64,000 nt of DNA from an uncultured Acidobacteriota bacterium (GCA_902826455.1 CADEEV010000018.1:24931-88930); one strand, 5' to 3'. Counted from the first letter of the stretch, positions 26,679 through 34,471 are shown. The notes: generated by a model from the letters alone, not told the origin. Translations and numbers: made by a program.

Positions 26679-27179
26679 TCAGGACGTCGCCCGGGCCGCG
26701 GCGCCGGGCTCGCGCACGAAGCGCGCGAGCAGCGTGTCGAGGCTCAGCTTGCCCGGGCCGTACACGACGAGCCAGAGCAGGAACAGCCCGTAGACGACCG
26801 GCACGACGTCCGTGAGCCCGGAGTCGCCGCGCATGAAGAAGGCCTCCAGGAAGCTCTCCTTGTCGGCGGTCAGGAGGGCGACGACCATCGTGGAGCCCAG
26901 CAGCGCGGCGATGATGCGTGTCCCGAGGCCGACGATCAGGAGCATGCCGCCGTAGTACTCGAGACGCGAGACGAAGGCGGCGTTCAGCTCCGGCATGGGA
27001 ATGCCGAGGTCCGTGAAGAAGGCGACGGTGCGGTCGACGTTCGCGAGCTTGCCGCGGCCGGTCAGGAAGAACGCCTGACCGATCAGGAGGCGGGTCACGA
27101 GCGGCGGCAGGAACGCGAGGGTGGCGGCCACGACGAGTCCGAGGCGGGTGGCCCGCCGGACGGGAGCGAGAGCGGACAT
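26679..27179 (-). CDS. DoxX family membrane protein
   Basis: A 166-residue protein with four predicted spans, typical DoxX length. Family signatures are RLLIGQAFFLTGRGKL, the FFTDLGIPMPE loop and EYYGGMLLIVGLGTR. DoxX-like proteins are linked to membrane redox and oxidative-stress complexes (for example with SodA and SseA in mycobacteria) and sometimes to quinone chemistry. AGGAGG lies nine bases before the ATG. It sits between the NDH-2 and adenylate cyclase genes on the same strand, so a link to the respiratory quinone pool is a reasonable guess. Confidence 0.88.
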   Translation of the reverse strand: MSALAPVRRATRLGLVVAATLAFLPPLVTRLLIGQAFFLTGRGKLANVDRTVAFFTDLGIPMPELNAAFVSRLEYYGGMLLIVGLGTRIIAALLGSTMVVALLTADKESFLEAFFMRGDSGLTDVVPVVYGLFLLWLVVYGPGKLSLDTLLARFVREPGAAARATS

Positions 27180-27249
27180 CGTATGAGTCCTCCTGAAAGC
27201 AGGGTCTTCCCCGCGTGTCTAGGGCTTGGATGCCGGCCGTCCGGCGAGG

Positions 27250-28848
27250 TTACCGCACTTCGGCGTCGGCCAGCCGCCGGCCCAGGCTTTCCTCGAAGCT
27301 GGCACGCAACGCCGCCAGGTTCCTGGCGAAGGCCGCGAAATCGCCCCTGCCGATGCTGATCACGTCGGTGGGCTCGAGAGCGCGCACCGTGGCCGTCCGG
27401 GCCAGATCGCGCAAGAGCGCCACCTCGCCGAAGTACTCGCCGGCTCCGAGGGTCGCGAGCCGCGAGGGCTCGGCGCCGCCCTGCCGGACCACCTCCACCC
27501 GGCCCGTCTCGATGACGTAGAAGCGATCGCCGATCTCACCCTCGCTGACGATCGCCTCACCGGGCTCGAAGTGGGCGCGGTCCACCTTCTCCGTGCGGAA
27601 CACCTTGAGCTGGACGATGTTGCGCTGGAACAGCAGGTCGAGGGTCCAGTCGAGGGCGACGCGCACCTGTCGTTCCAGGCCCGGCAGCTTGAGGAGGTAG
27701 ATCGTGCGCCAGAGCCACCAGGCCAGGAACCCCTTGATCCTGAAGCCGAGGATCTCGGCCACCGCGCTCCGCGCGCCGAGCGACGCGAGCTTGCCGAGGC
27801 CGCCGAACACGAAGGGCTTCGGAGCGCCGCCGCGGATCGCCGCCACGATGTTGTCGGCGCACGTGTGCGCCTGACGGATGGCGTTCTGCGCCGTGGGGGC
27901 GTACGTGGTCCCATCCGCCATCGGGACGGCGGCGTTGTCGCCGAGCGCCCAGAGGCCCGGGTACCCGGTCACCGACAGCGTCGCGTCCGTCGCGATGCGG
28001 CCGCGGCTCAGCGGGCACGGCAGCGTCTTCAGCAGCGGGTTGGGCGCGTTGCCCACGGTGCTGATCAGCGTCCGCGTCGCGAGCGTCGTGCCGTCCGAGA
28101 GGAACACGTGCTCGGCCGTCGCCGCCTTGCACTTCACGTTCAGCAGGATCTCGATGCCCCGCCGCCGCAGTTCGTCGGCGGCGTACTCGCCGAGCCCGGG
28201 CACCACCTCGGGCAGGATCCGGGCCTGGCTGTGGACCAGCACGAAGCGCACGTCCTCGGGGCGGATGTTGCGGTAGTGCGGCAGCACCAGGTCCACCATC
28301 TCCTGCAGCTCGCCGATCGTCTCGACGCCGCTGAAGCCGCCGCCGATCACGACGAACGTCGTGGCCGCGCGGCGATGGTCCGCGTCGGTCTCGATGTCGG
28401 CCTGCTCCAGGCAGCCGATCACGTGATTGCGCAGGTAGAAGGCGTCGCCGATGTTCTTGAGGGCCAGCGAGTGCTCGGCGAGCCCGGGCAGGCTCGACAG
28501 GTCGACGATCGTGCCGAGGGCCAGCACCAGGTGATCGTAGGGGAGGCTCCTCAGGTGCTTGCGGTCACCGGCACCGATGTGGACCTGCCGCGCCACGGTG
28601 TCGATCGACTCGACCTCGCTCGAGTAGAAACGCACCCCCGGCAGCATGCGCCGCAGGGGGTTCGCGATCTGGCTCGGCTCGATGGCCCCGGCGGCCACCT
28701 CGGGCAGCATCGGCTGGAAGACGAAGTAGTTCTCGCGGTTCACCAGGCTGATCTCGACGGACGCGTCGCCCTCGAAGCGGCGGCTGAGCCGCTTCGCCGT
28801 GAACGCCCCGCCGAAGCCGCCGCCCAGCACCACGATGCGCGTCGTCAT
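27250..28848 (-). CDS. Type II NADH:quinone oxidoreductase fused to a cyclic-nucleotide-binding domain
   Basis: A 532-residue protein. The NDH-2 part (about 1-410) has two dinucleotide folds, VVLGGGFGGAFTAK for FAD and VVIGGGFSGVETIGEL for NADH, the LWALGDNAAVP FAD motif and an amphipathic C-terminal region (AWWLWRTIYLLKLPG) for membrane attachment. A cNMP-binding domain follows (about 415-525). Its phosphate-binding cassette keeps the two key residues: FGEVALL (Glu) and RTATVRA (Arg that grips the cyclic phosphate), so it may really bind cAMP or cGMP. The start overlaps the upstream SMP-30 stop (ATGA). NDH-2 passes electrons from NADH to quinone without pumping; ligand gating is inference. 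Confidence 0.9.
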   Translation of the reverse strand: MTTRIVVLGGGFGGAFTAKRLSRRFEGDASVEISLVNRENYFVFQPMLPEVAAGAIEPSQIANPLRRMLPGVRFYSSEVESIDTVARQVHIGAGDRKHLRSLPYDHLVLALGTIVDLSSLPGLAEHSLALKNIGDAFYLRNHVIGCLEQADIETDADHRRAATTFVVIGGGFSGVETIGELQEMVDLVLPHYRNIRPEDVRFVLVHSQARILPEVVPGLGEYAADELRRRGIEILLNVKCKAATAEHVFLSDGTTLATRTLISTVGNAPNPLLKTLPCPLSRGRIATDATLSVTGYPGLWALGDNAAVPMADGTTYAPTAQNAIRQAHTCADNIVAAIRGGAPKPFVFGGLGKLASLGARSAVAEILGFRIKGFLAWWLWRTIYLLKLPGLERQVRVALDWTLDLLFQRNIVQLKVFRTEKVDRAHFEPGEAIVSEGEIGDRFYVIETGRVEVVRQGGAEPSRLATLGAGEYFGEVALLRDLARTATVRALEPTDVISIGRGDFAAFARNLAALRASFEESLGRRLADAEVR

Positions 28849-30458
28849 CGCTTCTCCCCCTGCGGCCGGATCCCGGGAACGTTCAGCCGCATGCGGTAGA
28901 GCGCGCCCCGCGCGCAGAGGTACAGGCTGCGGCCGTCGGTGTCGCCCCACGCGAAGTTGTGGGGATGCCGCGGGGTCAGGATCGTCCCGAGGTGGGTGCC
29001 GTCGGGCGCCAGCACCCACAGGCCGCCGGGTCCCGACACGTAGACGTTCCCCTGCTGGTCGACCTTGATCCCATCGATCGCGTCCTCGCCGGGTGCGCCC
29101 GTCATGTCGACGAACGCGCGACCGTTCGTGAGGGTGGCGTCGGCCGCGACGTCGTAGCGCATGACGACCTTGCGCTGCGGATCCCAGTTGCCGACGTACA
29201 GCGTCTTCTCGTCGGGCGAGAAGGCGATGCCGTTCGGGCCGCCGAGCTCCTTCGTCAGCAGCTTCAGCCGGCCCCCGACGAGGGCGTAGACGCCCGCGAA
29301 CGGCAGCTCCTTGCGCGGATCGTCCGCGAACTTCGGCAGCCCGAAGGGCGGATCGGTGACGAACAGGGCGCCGTCGGAGCGGTAGACGAGATCGTTCGGG
29401 CTGTTGAGGCGCTTCCCCCGGTAGCGCGCGGCCAGCACGGTCTCCCGGCCGTCGGACTCGACGCGGATCACGCGGCGCCGGCCGTGCTGGTCGATCGTGA
29501 GCCGGCCCTGGGCGTCGAGCGTCAGGCCGTTCGAGCCCGGCTGGGCGTACTCGGCGATGTCCGCGCCGTCGTAGCCCGCGTTCTCGCGGAACACGGAGAG
29601 CTCGGCCGCACCGGTCGCGTACCTGTAGATGCGGTTCGCGTTCGGGTCGCTGAACAGCAGGGAGCCCGTCTCCTCGATCCAGACCGGCCCCTCGGTGAAC
29701 CGGAAGCCCTCCGCGAGCTTGTGGAGCTTCGGGTTGGGCGGCACGATCGCGTCCAGGCGCGGATCGAGCCGCACGACCTCCAGGTTCACCTCGTGGGGCG
29801 GGACGGCGTACGGACCGCTCCAGCCGTCGCGGTAGAACGAGAGCCGCGCCAGACGCATCCAGATGTAGTTGGTGGGCGGATTGGAGAGCGGCCCGTTCGC
29901 GCCGAAGATCGCGAGCTCGATGCGCTGGCCCGGCTTCACGTCGCGCCCGACGACAAGGCGGTTCACCGCGTTCCAGCCCGCGATCACCGACCCGCCGGAC
30001 TGCGCGCCGCGGCGTGGCAGCTCGCCGTCCACCCACACCTCGGCATAGTCGTCGAGGGAGGTCTCGAACACGGCGGTCGTGCCGTTCGTCTCGATGCCGC
30101 CGACGCGCTCCGGGATCGTGAGTGCGATGCGGTACCAGTTGAAACTGAGCCGGCCCGCGCCGCGCCGGGTTGCCAGCGTCGTGGGATCGAGGGCCTGCCA
30201 GCCCGAGTCGTCGAAGCCGGCGACGCCCGCGTGGGGCTCGACATCGTGGGTTCGCGTCGGGTCGCCCGTCGGCTGGCCGTCGGCGCCCGCGCGCTTGAAC
30301 TCGACGTCGACGATACGGGCATCCGCATAGCGCCACGTGCCCTTCACCGCCGCCACGCCTTCGGCGGTCGTGAGCTCCACGGTCGCCGCCGGTTCTCCCG
30401 TCGGCACCGCCGGCTCGACGAGCCCGGCGAGCGCGACGCACAGCAGGAGGGCGTTCAC
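28845..30458 (-). CDS. SMP-30/gluconolactonase with N-terminal beta-sandwich domain
   Basis: A 537-residue exported protein starting at GTG (signal MNALLLCVALAGLVEPA). Residues about 20-210 form a galactose-binding-like beta-sandwich (FDDSGWQALDP, FNWYRIALTIPE, VFETSLDDYAEVWVDGE) of the type seen in glycoside hydrolase accessory domains. The rest is an SMP-30 propeller with ligands in EGFRFTEGPVW, NSPNDLVYRSDG and DGIKVDQQGNVY. GTGA overlap with the GlcG-cupin gene upstream and ATGA overlap with NDH-2 downstream make a tightly coupled trio. Likely hydrolyses an extracellular sugar lactone or aldonate ester. Confidence 0.85.
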   Translation of the reverse strand: MNALLLCVALAGLVEPAVPTGEPAATVELTTAEGVAAVKGTWRYADARIVDVEFKRAGADGQPTGDPTRTHDVEPHAGVAGFDDSGWQALDPTTLATRRGAGRLSFNWYRIALTIPERVGGIETNGTTAVFETSLDDYAEVWVDGELPRRGAQSGGSVIAGWNAVNRLVVGRDVKPGQRIELAIFGANGPLSNPPTNYIWMRLARLSFYRDGWSGPYAVPPHEVNLEVVRLDPRLDAIVPPNPKLHKLAEGFRFTEGPVWIEETGSLLFSDPNANRIYRYATGAAELSVFRENAGYDGADIAEYAQPGSNGLTLDAQGRLTIDQHGRRRVIRVESDGRETVLAARYRGKRLNSPNDLVYRSDGALFVTDPPFGLPKFADDPRKELPFAGVYALVGGRLKLLTKELGGPNGIAFSPDEKTLYVGNWDPQRKVVMRYDVAADATLTNGRAFVDMTGAPGEDAIDGIKVDQQGNVYVSGPGGLWVLAPDGTHLGTILTPRHPHNFAWGDTDGRSLYLCARGALYRMRLNVPGIRPQGEKR

Positions 30459-31306
30459 TGCGCCCGCACCTTGACGGCGTAGTAGGTGATCGGCCCAGGC
30501 ACGCCCTTGAACCAGTGCGGCACGCCGTTCGGGATCACGACCACGTCTCCCGGCTGGAGCTCGCGGGTCTCGCCGCCCTTGATCGAAGCGCCGCGGATCT
30601 CCTCGGGGCCGGTCTCCCTCCCCTCGACGATCGTGCCGCCCGTGACGAGCGTCGCCTTCCCGGTGAGCACGTGGAGGATGTCCGTGTCCTTCGTGTGGAT
30701 TTCGACCTGGCCCGGGCCGTCGCGACGGCTCGCGTGGATCTTGTACGCGCCGACCTCGAGGAGTGGCGCGCCCTTTGCGAAGCCGGAGGCCACCTGCTCG
30801 GCGGGAAGGAACGTGACGGTTCCGGGCGCAGGCGCGGCCGCCACGGCGTTGGCGCCGGCGATCGCGAGCTCCTCGTCCTGGGCTGCGCTCGAGGCGCCGC
30901 TGACGCCGACTGCGCCCACCACCTGACCGTCCACCACGATGGGGATGCCGCCCTGCAGGGGCGTGAAGTCGACCGTCGTCATGGCCGTGCGGCCCTTGTT
31001 GATGATGTCCTCGAAGACCTTCGTCGGCTTCTTGAACAGCACGGCCGTGCGGGCCTTGCCGATCGAGATGGCCGCCCCCGCCGGGAAGGTGCCGTCGATG
31101 CGCTCCACGGCCATCAGGTTGCCGCCCTCGTCCACGACCGCGACCACGCCGGTAGCGTTGTTCTTCCTCGCCTCGGCCACGGCCGCGCCGATCGCGAGGC
31201 GCGCGCCTTCGAGGGTCAGCGACTTCCTCGTTGCGACCTGGGCCTGGGCCGCGGCGGGACACAGAGCCAGCACGAGCGCCAGGACGACCGACCTGCGAAT
31301 CCTCAT
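30455..31306 (-). CDS. Secreted GlcG/HbpS-like (DUF336) protein fused to a cupin domain
   Basis: A 283-residue protein with signal peptide MRIRRSVVLALVLALCPAAAQA. Residues about 25-165 match the GlcG/HbpS family (LTLEGARLAIGAAVAEARKN, VVDEGGNLMAVERIDG, GGIPIVVDGQVVGAVGVSG); HbpS in Streptomyces binds haem and iron outside the cell. Residues about 180-283 are a cupin barrel (DTDILHVLTGKATLV, LQPGDVVVIPNGVPHWF) with metal-type His and Glu residues. A good ribosome site (GGAGG) precedes the ATG. First gene of the coupled run that continues with SMP-30 and NDH-2. The two domains together suggest a haem- or metal-dependent secreted enzyme or sensor; substrate unknown. Confidence 0.85.
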   Translation of the reverse strand: MRIRRSVVLALVLALCPAAAQAQVATRKSLTLEGARLAIGAAVAEARKNNATGVVAVVDEGGNLMAVERIDGTFPAGAAISIGKARTAVLFKKPTKVFEDIINKGRTAMTTVDFTPLQGGIPIVVDGQVVGAVGVSGASSAAQDEELAIAGANAVAAAPAPGTVTFLPAEQVASGFAKGAPLLEVGAYKIHASRRDGPGQVEIHTKDTDILHVLTGKATLVTGGTIVEGRETGPEEIRGASIKGGETRELQPGDVVVIPNGVPHWFKGVPGPITYYAVKVRAQ

Positions 31307-31342
31307 GTCCTTCCTCCTCTTTCCTCGCGAGCCTGATCGGAC

Positions 31343-31383
31343 GGCGGCCCGGCCCTATTCCTCCGGGAACAGGCCGGGCCGCC
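31343..31383 (-). terminator. Strong GC hairpin between YHS gene and GlcG operon
   Basis: GGCGGCCCGGCC (31343-31354) pairs perfectly with GGCCGGGCCGCC (31372-31383), extended inward by CTATTCC/GGAACAG with one bulge and one mismatch. It lies 22 bases past the stop of the YHS gene, which runs toward it. No T-run is present on either strand, so it would be a hairpin-type terminator or an mRNA-end stabiliser. Confidence 0.5.
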
Positions 31384-31404
31384 CGCGAGAAGGGAGAAGA
31401 GGAC

Positions 31405-31839
31405 CTACTTGCGCTCGACGTTCGGCCAGTGCGACTCGGCCGTGCCGATGATCGTCGGCAGCTCCTTCTCCCAGAGCTGCTGCACCTTCTTGTCGTGGTT
31501 CACGTACAGCCTGCCGTCGACGATCTTCCAGGCGAAGGGATCGGCGTCGACCGCGTAGCCCCGGGACACGCCGAAGGCGCAGAAGCCACCGAACCGGGGA
31601 GCGTACTTCGCGGGATCGGCCACGAAGGCGTCGCGGTGCGCGGCGCTCGCGAAGCGCCAGCGCGCGCCGTTCCACTCCGTCTCGAAGGACGACTGGCCTT
31701 CCACGGGCTTTCCGTCGGTGAAGTAGGCCACCGCGTCGTAGCCGGACAGCGCGAGGCCCTGCTTCGTGAACACGGGCTCGGCCGCGTGCGCGGCGAGACC
31801 CAGAACGCTGAATACGAGTGCGGCCACCAGACGTCGCAT
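31405..31839 (-). CDS. Secreted YHS-domain protein
   Basis: A 144-residue protein with signal peptide MRRLVAALVFSVLGLAAHAAE. The YHS core reads LSGYDAVAYFTDGKPVEG, WRFASAAHRDAFVADPAKYAPRFGGFCAFGVS, a form common in small exported YHS proteins. The YHS domain is associated with metal ions, often copper or mercury. ATG 31839 is chosen because GGAGG sits eight bases upstream and the signal peptide starts there. It is divergent from the alpha/beta hydrolase and bufferin-like pair across an 87-base gap containing a palindrome, so joint regulation is plausible. Confidence 0.86.
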   Translation of the reverse strand: MRRLVAALVFSVLGLAAHAAEPVFTKQGLALSGYDAVAYFTDGKPVEGQSSFETEWNGARWRFASAAHRDAFVADPAKYAPRFGGFCAFGVSRGYAVDADPFAWKIVDGRLYVNHDKKVQQLWEKELPTIIGTAESHWPNVERK

Positions 31840-31881
31840 GACAACCTCCATGGGTACGGTGAACGCCGCGGTGCCCGAAGT

Positions 31882-31896
31882 ATTCCGCGCCGGAAT
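31882..31896. promoter_or_regulatory. Perfect 6-3-6 palindrome in divergent promoter region
   Basis: ATTCCG-CGC-CGGAAT lies between the divergent YHS gene (start 31839) and the hydrolase gene (start 31927). Position and symmetry suit an operator that controls both. No regulator gene is directly adjacent, so the binding protein is unknown. Confidence 0.35.
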
Positions 31897-31926
31897 GGGG
31901 CGCACGGCGGCGGCGATGAATCCGCC

Positions 31927-32889
31927 ATGATGACCACGGCTCTTCTCGGGCTCGCCCTCGCGGCGGGCTCTCCCGACGCGACGCGCTACGCCACGGTGCG
32001 CGTCGACGGCGTCGACGTCTTCTATCGGGAGGCGGGCGATCCGGCGGCGCCGACCGTGCTGCTGCTCCACGGCTTTCCCGCCTCGTCCTTCATGTTCCGC
32101 GAGCTGATCCCGCAGCTCGCCGGCCGCTATCACGTCGTGGCTCCGGACTACCCCGGCTTCGGCCTGAGCGCCTTTCCCGATCGCGGGGCATTCCCGTATA
32201 CGTTCGAGAACCTGGCGCGGCATCTCGACGCGTTCACCCGCGTGCTCGGGCTCCGGCGCTACGCGCTCTACATCCAGGACTACGGCGCGCCGATCGGTCT
32301 GCGCCTGGCCCTCGCGCATCCGGAGCGGGTCACGGCCCTCGTGGTCCAGAACGGGAACGCCTACGCCGAGGGCTTGAGCGATGCGTGGGGACCCCTGCGG
32401 GAGCTCTGGCGCGACCCGAGCGACGCGCATCGTGAAAGCGTGCGGGGCTGGCTCACCGCCGAGGGCCTGCGCCAGCAGTACCTGGCCGGTGTCCCTGAAG
32501 GCCTCCAGGCCCGCTTCAGCCCCGACACCTGGACCCTCGACTGGCTGCGCCTCAGCCGTCCCGGCAACGTCGACATGCAGATCGACCTCTTCTACGACTA
32601 CCGCACGAACGTCGCGCTGTACCCGCAGTTCCAGGCGTTCCTCCGCGATCGGCGCCCCCCCACCCTGATCGTGTGGGGCCGCTACGATCCGTTCTTCACC
32701 CTCGCGGGGGCCGAGGCCTATCGCCGCGACGTCCCGGGCGCCGAGCTGCACGTTCTCGACACGGGCCACTTCGCCCTCGAGAGCCATGCCGCGCCGATCG
32801 GCGCCCTCATGCTCGCTTTCCTCGAGCGCAGCGGAATGGCCGCCGGCGCGGCAGCGATCCACGAGGCGAACCGGGAGGATCGAGAATGA
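31927..32889 (+). CDS. Alpha/beta hydrolase (haloalkane dehalogenase/epoxide hydrolase-like)
   Basis: A 320-residue protein. Visible are the oxyanion-hole motif LLLHGFPASSFMF, the nucleophile elbow YIQDYGAPIGLRLA with Asp as nucleophile, the acid region VWGRYDPFF and the catalytic His in DTGHFALESHA. An Asp nucleophile points to the dehalogenase/epoxide hydrolase branch rather than to esterases. A short hydrophobic start (MMTTALLGLALAAGS) may be a signal peptide. The stop overlaps the ATG of the bufferin-like gene, so both are in one operon. Two adjacent ATGs (31927, 31930) are possible. Confidence 0.83.
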   Translation: MMTTALLGLALAAGSPDATRYATVRVDGVDVFYREAGDPAAPTVLLLHGFPASSFMFRELIPQLAGRYHVVAPDYPGFGLSAFPDRGAFPYTFENLARHLDAFTRVLGLRRYALYIQDYGAPIGLRLALAHPERVTALVVQNGNAYAEGLSDAWGPLRELWRDPSDAHRESVRGWLTAEGLRQQYLAGVPEGLQARFSPDTWTLDWLRLSRPGNVDMQIDLFYDYRTNVALYPQFQAFLRDRRPPTLIVWGRYDPFFTLAGAEAYRRDVPGAELHVLDTGHFALESHAAPIGALMLAFLERSGMAAGAAAIHEANREDRE

Positions 32890-33251
32890 AGAAGGACAAG
32901 CTGCTCGTGGCCGCGATCGCCGGCATCGCCCTGGGGGCCAGCGCGCCCGGCGCGGCGCGGGCCGACGAGGCGAAGGCCGACGTGAAGTGCTACGGCGTGA
33001 ACGGCTGCGGCGTGCACGCCAAGTGCTCGGTGGCCGCGGACGATCTCGAGGCGATCAAGGCCCTGGTCGGGCCGAAGGAGTGGAAGGCGAAGTACGGGAA
33101 GTCCGAAGCCCACAGCTGCGGCGCCCACGCCAAGTGCGGCGCGTCGTCCAGCATCCTCAACTGGGTGCCGACGAGCGCCGAGCAGTGCAAGACGGACGGG
33201 GGCTTCGTGATCGCGACCGAGAACGGAAAGAAGGTCGCGAAGAAGGCGTAA
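32886..33251 (+). CDS. Bufferin-like (BufA2-type) cysteine-rich exported peptide
   Basis: A 121-residue protein with a signal peptide ending about ARA (residue 26). The mature part has six cysteines (35, 41, 47, 78, 84, 101), with a repeated block CGVHAKC / CGAHAKC, the CYGVNGC start and a SAEQCKTDGG end. This layout recalls BufA2 precursors of bufferins, copper-binding peptides whose cysteines are modified by the BufB/BufC pair. No bufB (DUF692) or bufC homolog is in the window, so modification enzymes would have to be elsewhere, or the peptide binds metal unmodified. GGGAGG precedes the ATG. A strong terminator follows. Family assignment from memory of the pattern, hence moderate. Confidence 0.6.
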   Translation: MKKDKLLVAAIAGIALGASAPGAARADEAKADVKCYGVNGCGVHAKCSVAADDLEAIKALVGPKEWKAKYGKSEAHSCGAHAKCGASSSILNWVPTSAEQCKTDGGFVIATENGKKVAKKA

Positions 33252-33273
33252 CGGGCGGGTCGCTGCCGTGGCT

Positions 33274-33304
33274 CGGGCGTCCGGGGCTCCGGACGCCCGT
33301 TTTT
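33274..33304 (+). terminator. Rho-independent terminator
   Basis: A perfect 11-base stem CGGGCGTCCGG (33274-33284) with CCGGACGCCCG (33289-33299), a 4-base loop GGCT, then TTTTT (33300-33304). It ends the hydrolase/bufferin-like transcript before the ECF sigma gene at 33353. Confidence 0.92.
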
Positions 33305-33352
33305 CTTCCGCGTCGGGAATGCGACGCTTGCCACGGGCGATGCAGCCTCCGG

Positions 33353-33907
33353 GTGGAGGACACGCTGCTGGTCGACGCGCTCCGGCGAGGTGAGGCTCCG
33401 GCCTTCGAGACGCTCGTCCGGAATCATGGGCCCCGCTTGCTGGAGATGACGCGCCGCCTCCTGCGCCATGACGACGACGCGGCCCGGGCCGCCGTCCAGG
33501 ACGCGTTCGTCCTCGCGTTCGACGCGATCGAAGGGTTCGACGGCGTGGAGCTCGCGGCATGGCTGCACGACCTCGCGCGGAGCGCCGCGCTCCTTCGCCT
33601 GCCCCGGCCGCTCGCCGAGGAGCCGATCGACGCGCTGCTGCCGGCGTTCCTGGACGACGGCCACCACGTCCGGCATCCCCACGCGTGGTCGGCGCCCGCG
33701 GAGGCCGGCGCGCCGGTGCGCGACGCCGTGGACCGCCTGCCGGACGCCTTCCGTATCGTGCTCTTGCTCCACGACGGCGAAGGACTGGGAGTGAGCGCGG
33801 TGGCGCGAGCGCTCGGCCTCACCGACAATCTCGTGAAGCTTCGCCTGCACCGGGCCCGCCAGGCCCTGCGCGGGCTGCTGGAAGCGCACTTCGGGCGGGA
33901 GAACTGA
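33353..33907 (+). CDS. ECF-type sigma-70 factor
   Basis: A 184-residue sigma factor from GTG. Region 2 is recognisable but degenerate (FETLVRNHGPRLLEMTRRLLRHDDDAARAAVQDAFVLAFDAIEGF), and region 4 is clear (LPDAFRIVLLLHDGEGLGVSAVARALGLTDNLVKLRLHRARQALRGLL). It is closely related in linker and region 4 to the sigma factor at 42583-43188; both carry an 'LLPxFLxDGHHxRHxHxW' linker. The stop overlaps the ATG of a zinc-finger anti-sigma gene (TGATG), the usual cognate pairing. The GTG has no strong ribosome site, so the start is the less certain part. Confidence 0.82.
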   Translation: MEDTLLVDALRRGEAPAFETLVRNHGPRLLEMTRRLLRHDDDAARAAVQDAFVLAFDAIEGFDGVELAAWLHDLARSAALLRLPRPLAEEPIDALLPAFLDDGHHVRHPHAWSAPAEAGAPVRDAVDRLPDAFRIVLLLHDGEGLGVSAVARALGLTDNLVKLRLHRARQALRGLLEAHFGREN

Positions 33908-34155
33908 TGGGCTTCGACGTGACGTGCCGCGACTTCGTCCGGTTCCTCGACGACTACCTGGCGGGAGCCCTGGCCACCGAGCAGGTGGCCGCCTTCAACG
34001 ACCACCTCGCGGCCTGCCCCTCGTGCGTCTCCTACATGAAGACGTATCGCGAGACGATCCGCCTCGGGAAGCTGGCGCTCGCCCCCACGAGCGAGCCGGT
34101 CCCGGACGACATCCCCGAGGATCTGGTCCGGGCGATCCTCCAGTCCCGCAAGTAA
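33907..34155 (+). CDS. Zinc-finger (zf-HC2) anti-sigma factor, copy 1
   Basis: An 82-residue cytoplasmic protein with CRDFVRFLDDYLAG and HLAACPSCVSYMKTYRETIRL, the C...H-x3-C-x2-C zinc site of ZAS-type anti-sigma factors. No membrane span. The C-terminal tail reads PVPDDIPEDLVRAILQS. It overlaps the sigma gene upstream and is probably its inhibitor; loss of zinc on thiol oxidation would free the sigma factor, as known for RsrA-like proteins. About 50% similar by eye to the next anti-sigma gene at 34196. Confidence 0.85.
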   Translation: MGFDVTCRDFVRFLDDYLAGALATEQVAAFNDHLAACPSCVSYMKTYRETIRLGKLALAPTSEPVPDDIPEDLVRAILQSRK

Positions 34156-34176
34156 CCTCCGGCGTTCCTCGGCATC
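34153..34176 (+). promoter_or_regulatory. Candidate ECF promoter, TAACC-N15-CATC (copy 1)
   Basis: TAACC (34153-34157) and CATC (34173-34176) are separated by 15 bases, with CGG just before CATC. The TAA is the stop codon of the first anti-sigma gene. The same arrangement recurs at 34448-34471 in front of the second sigma gene. Spacing fits ECF -35/-10 elements; recognition by one of the local sigma factors is inferred. Confidence 0.4.
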
Positions 34177-34195
34177 TGAAGCTCCGAGGACGAAG

Positions 34196-34450
34196 GTGAA
34201 GCCATCCCTGACGTGTCGCGAGTTCGTCGAGTTCCTGGACCGCTATCTCTGCCGGGAGCTGCCGGCCGAGACCTCGGCCCGCTTCGACGCGCACCTGGCC
34301 TGCTGCCCCACGTGCTCGGCCTACGCGAGCACGTACCGCGAGACGGTCGCCCTCGCCCGCCGCGCCTTCGAGGCCGACGACGCGCCGGTCTCGGGCGTGC
34401 CCGAGGAGCTGGTGCTCGCGATCCTGGCCGCGTCCCGCCCCACGACGTAA
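34196..34450 (+). CDS. Zinc-finger (zf-HC2) anti-sigma factor, copy 2
   Basis: An 84-residue cytoplasmic protein from GTG: CREFVEFLDRYLCRELP, then HLACCPTCSAYASTYRETVAL, again the ZAS zinc site, with two additional cysteines (YLCRE, ACCPTC). Tail: APVSGVPEELVLAILAASR. It precedes the second ECF sigma gene (34506) by 55 bases. Order anti-sigma then sigma is the reverse of the upstream pair, so the block reads sigma, anti, anti, sigma. Cross-talk between the two pairs is possible given their similarity. Confidence 0.84.
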   Translation: MKPSLTCREFVEFLDRYLCRELPAETSARFDAHLACCPTCSAYASTYRETVALARRAFEADDAPVSGVPEELVLAILAASRPTT

Positions 34451-34471
34451 CCCCGGCCCACCCGCGGCATC
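34448..34471 (+). promoter_or_regulatory. Candidate ECF promoter, TAACC-N15-CATC (copy 2)
   Basis: TAACC (34448-34452), 15 bases ending in CGG, CATC (34468-34471). The TAA is the stop of the second anti-sigma gene. Located 34 bases before the ATG of the second sigma gene, a suitable distance for autoregulation. Matches copy 1 at 34153-34176 in both elements and spacing. Confidence 0.42.
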
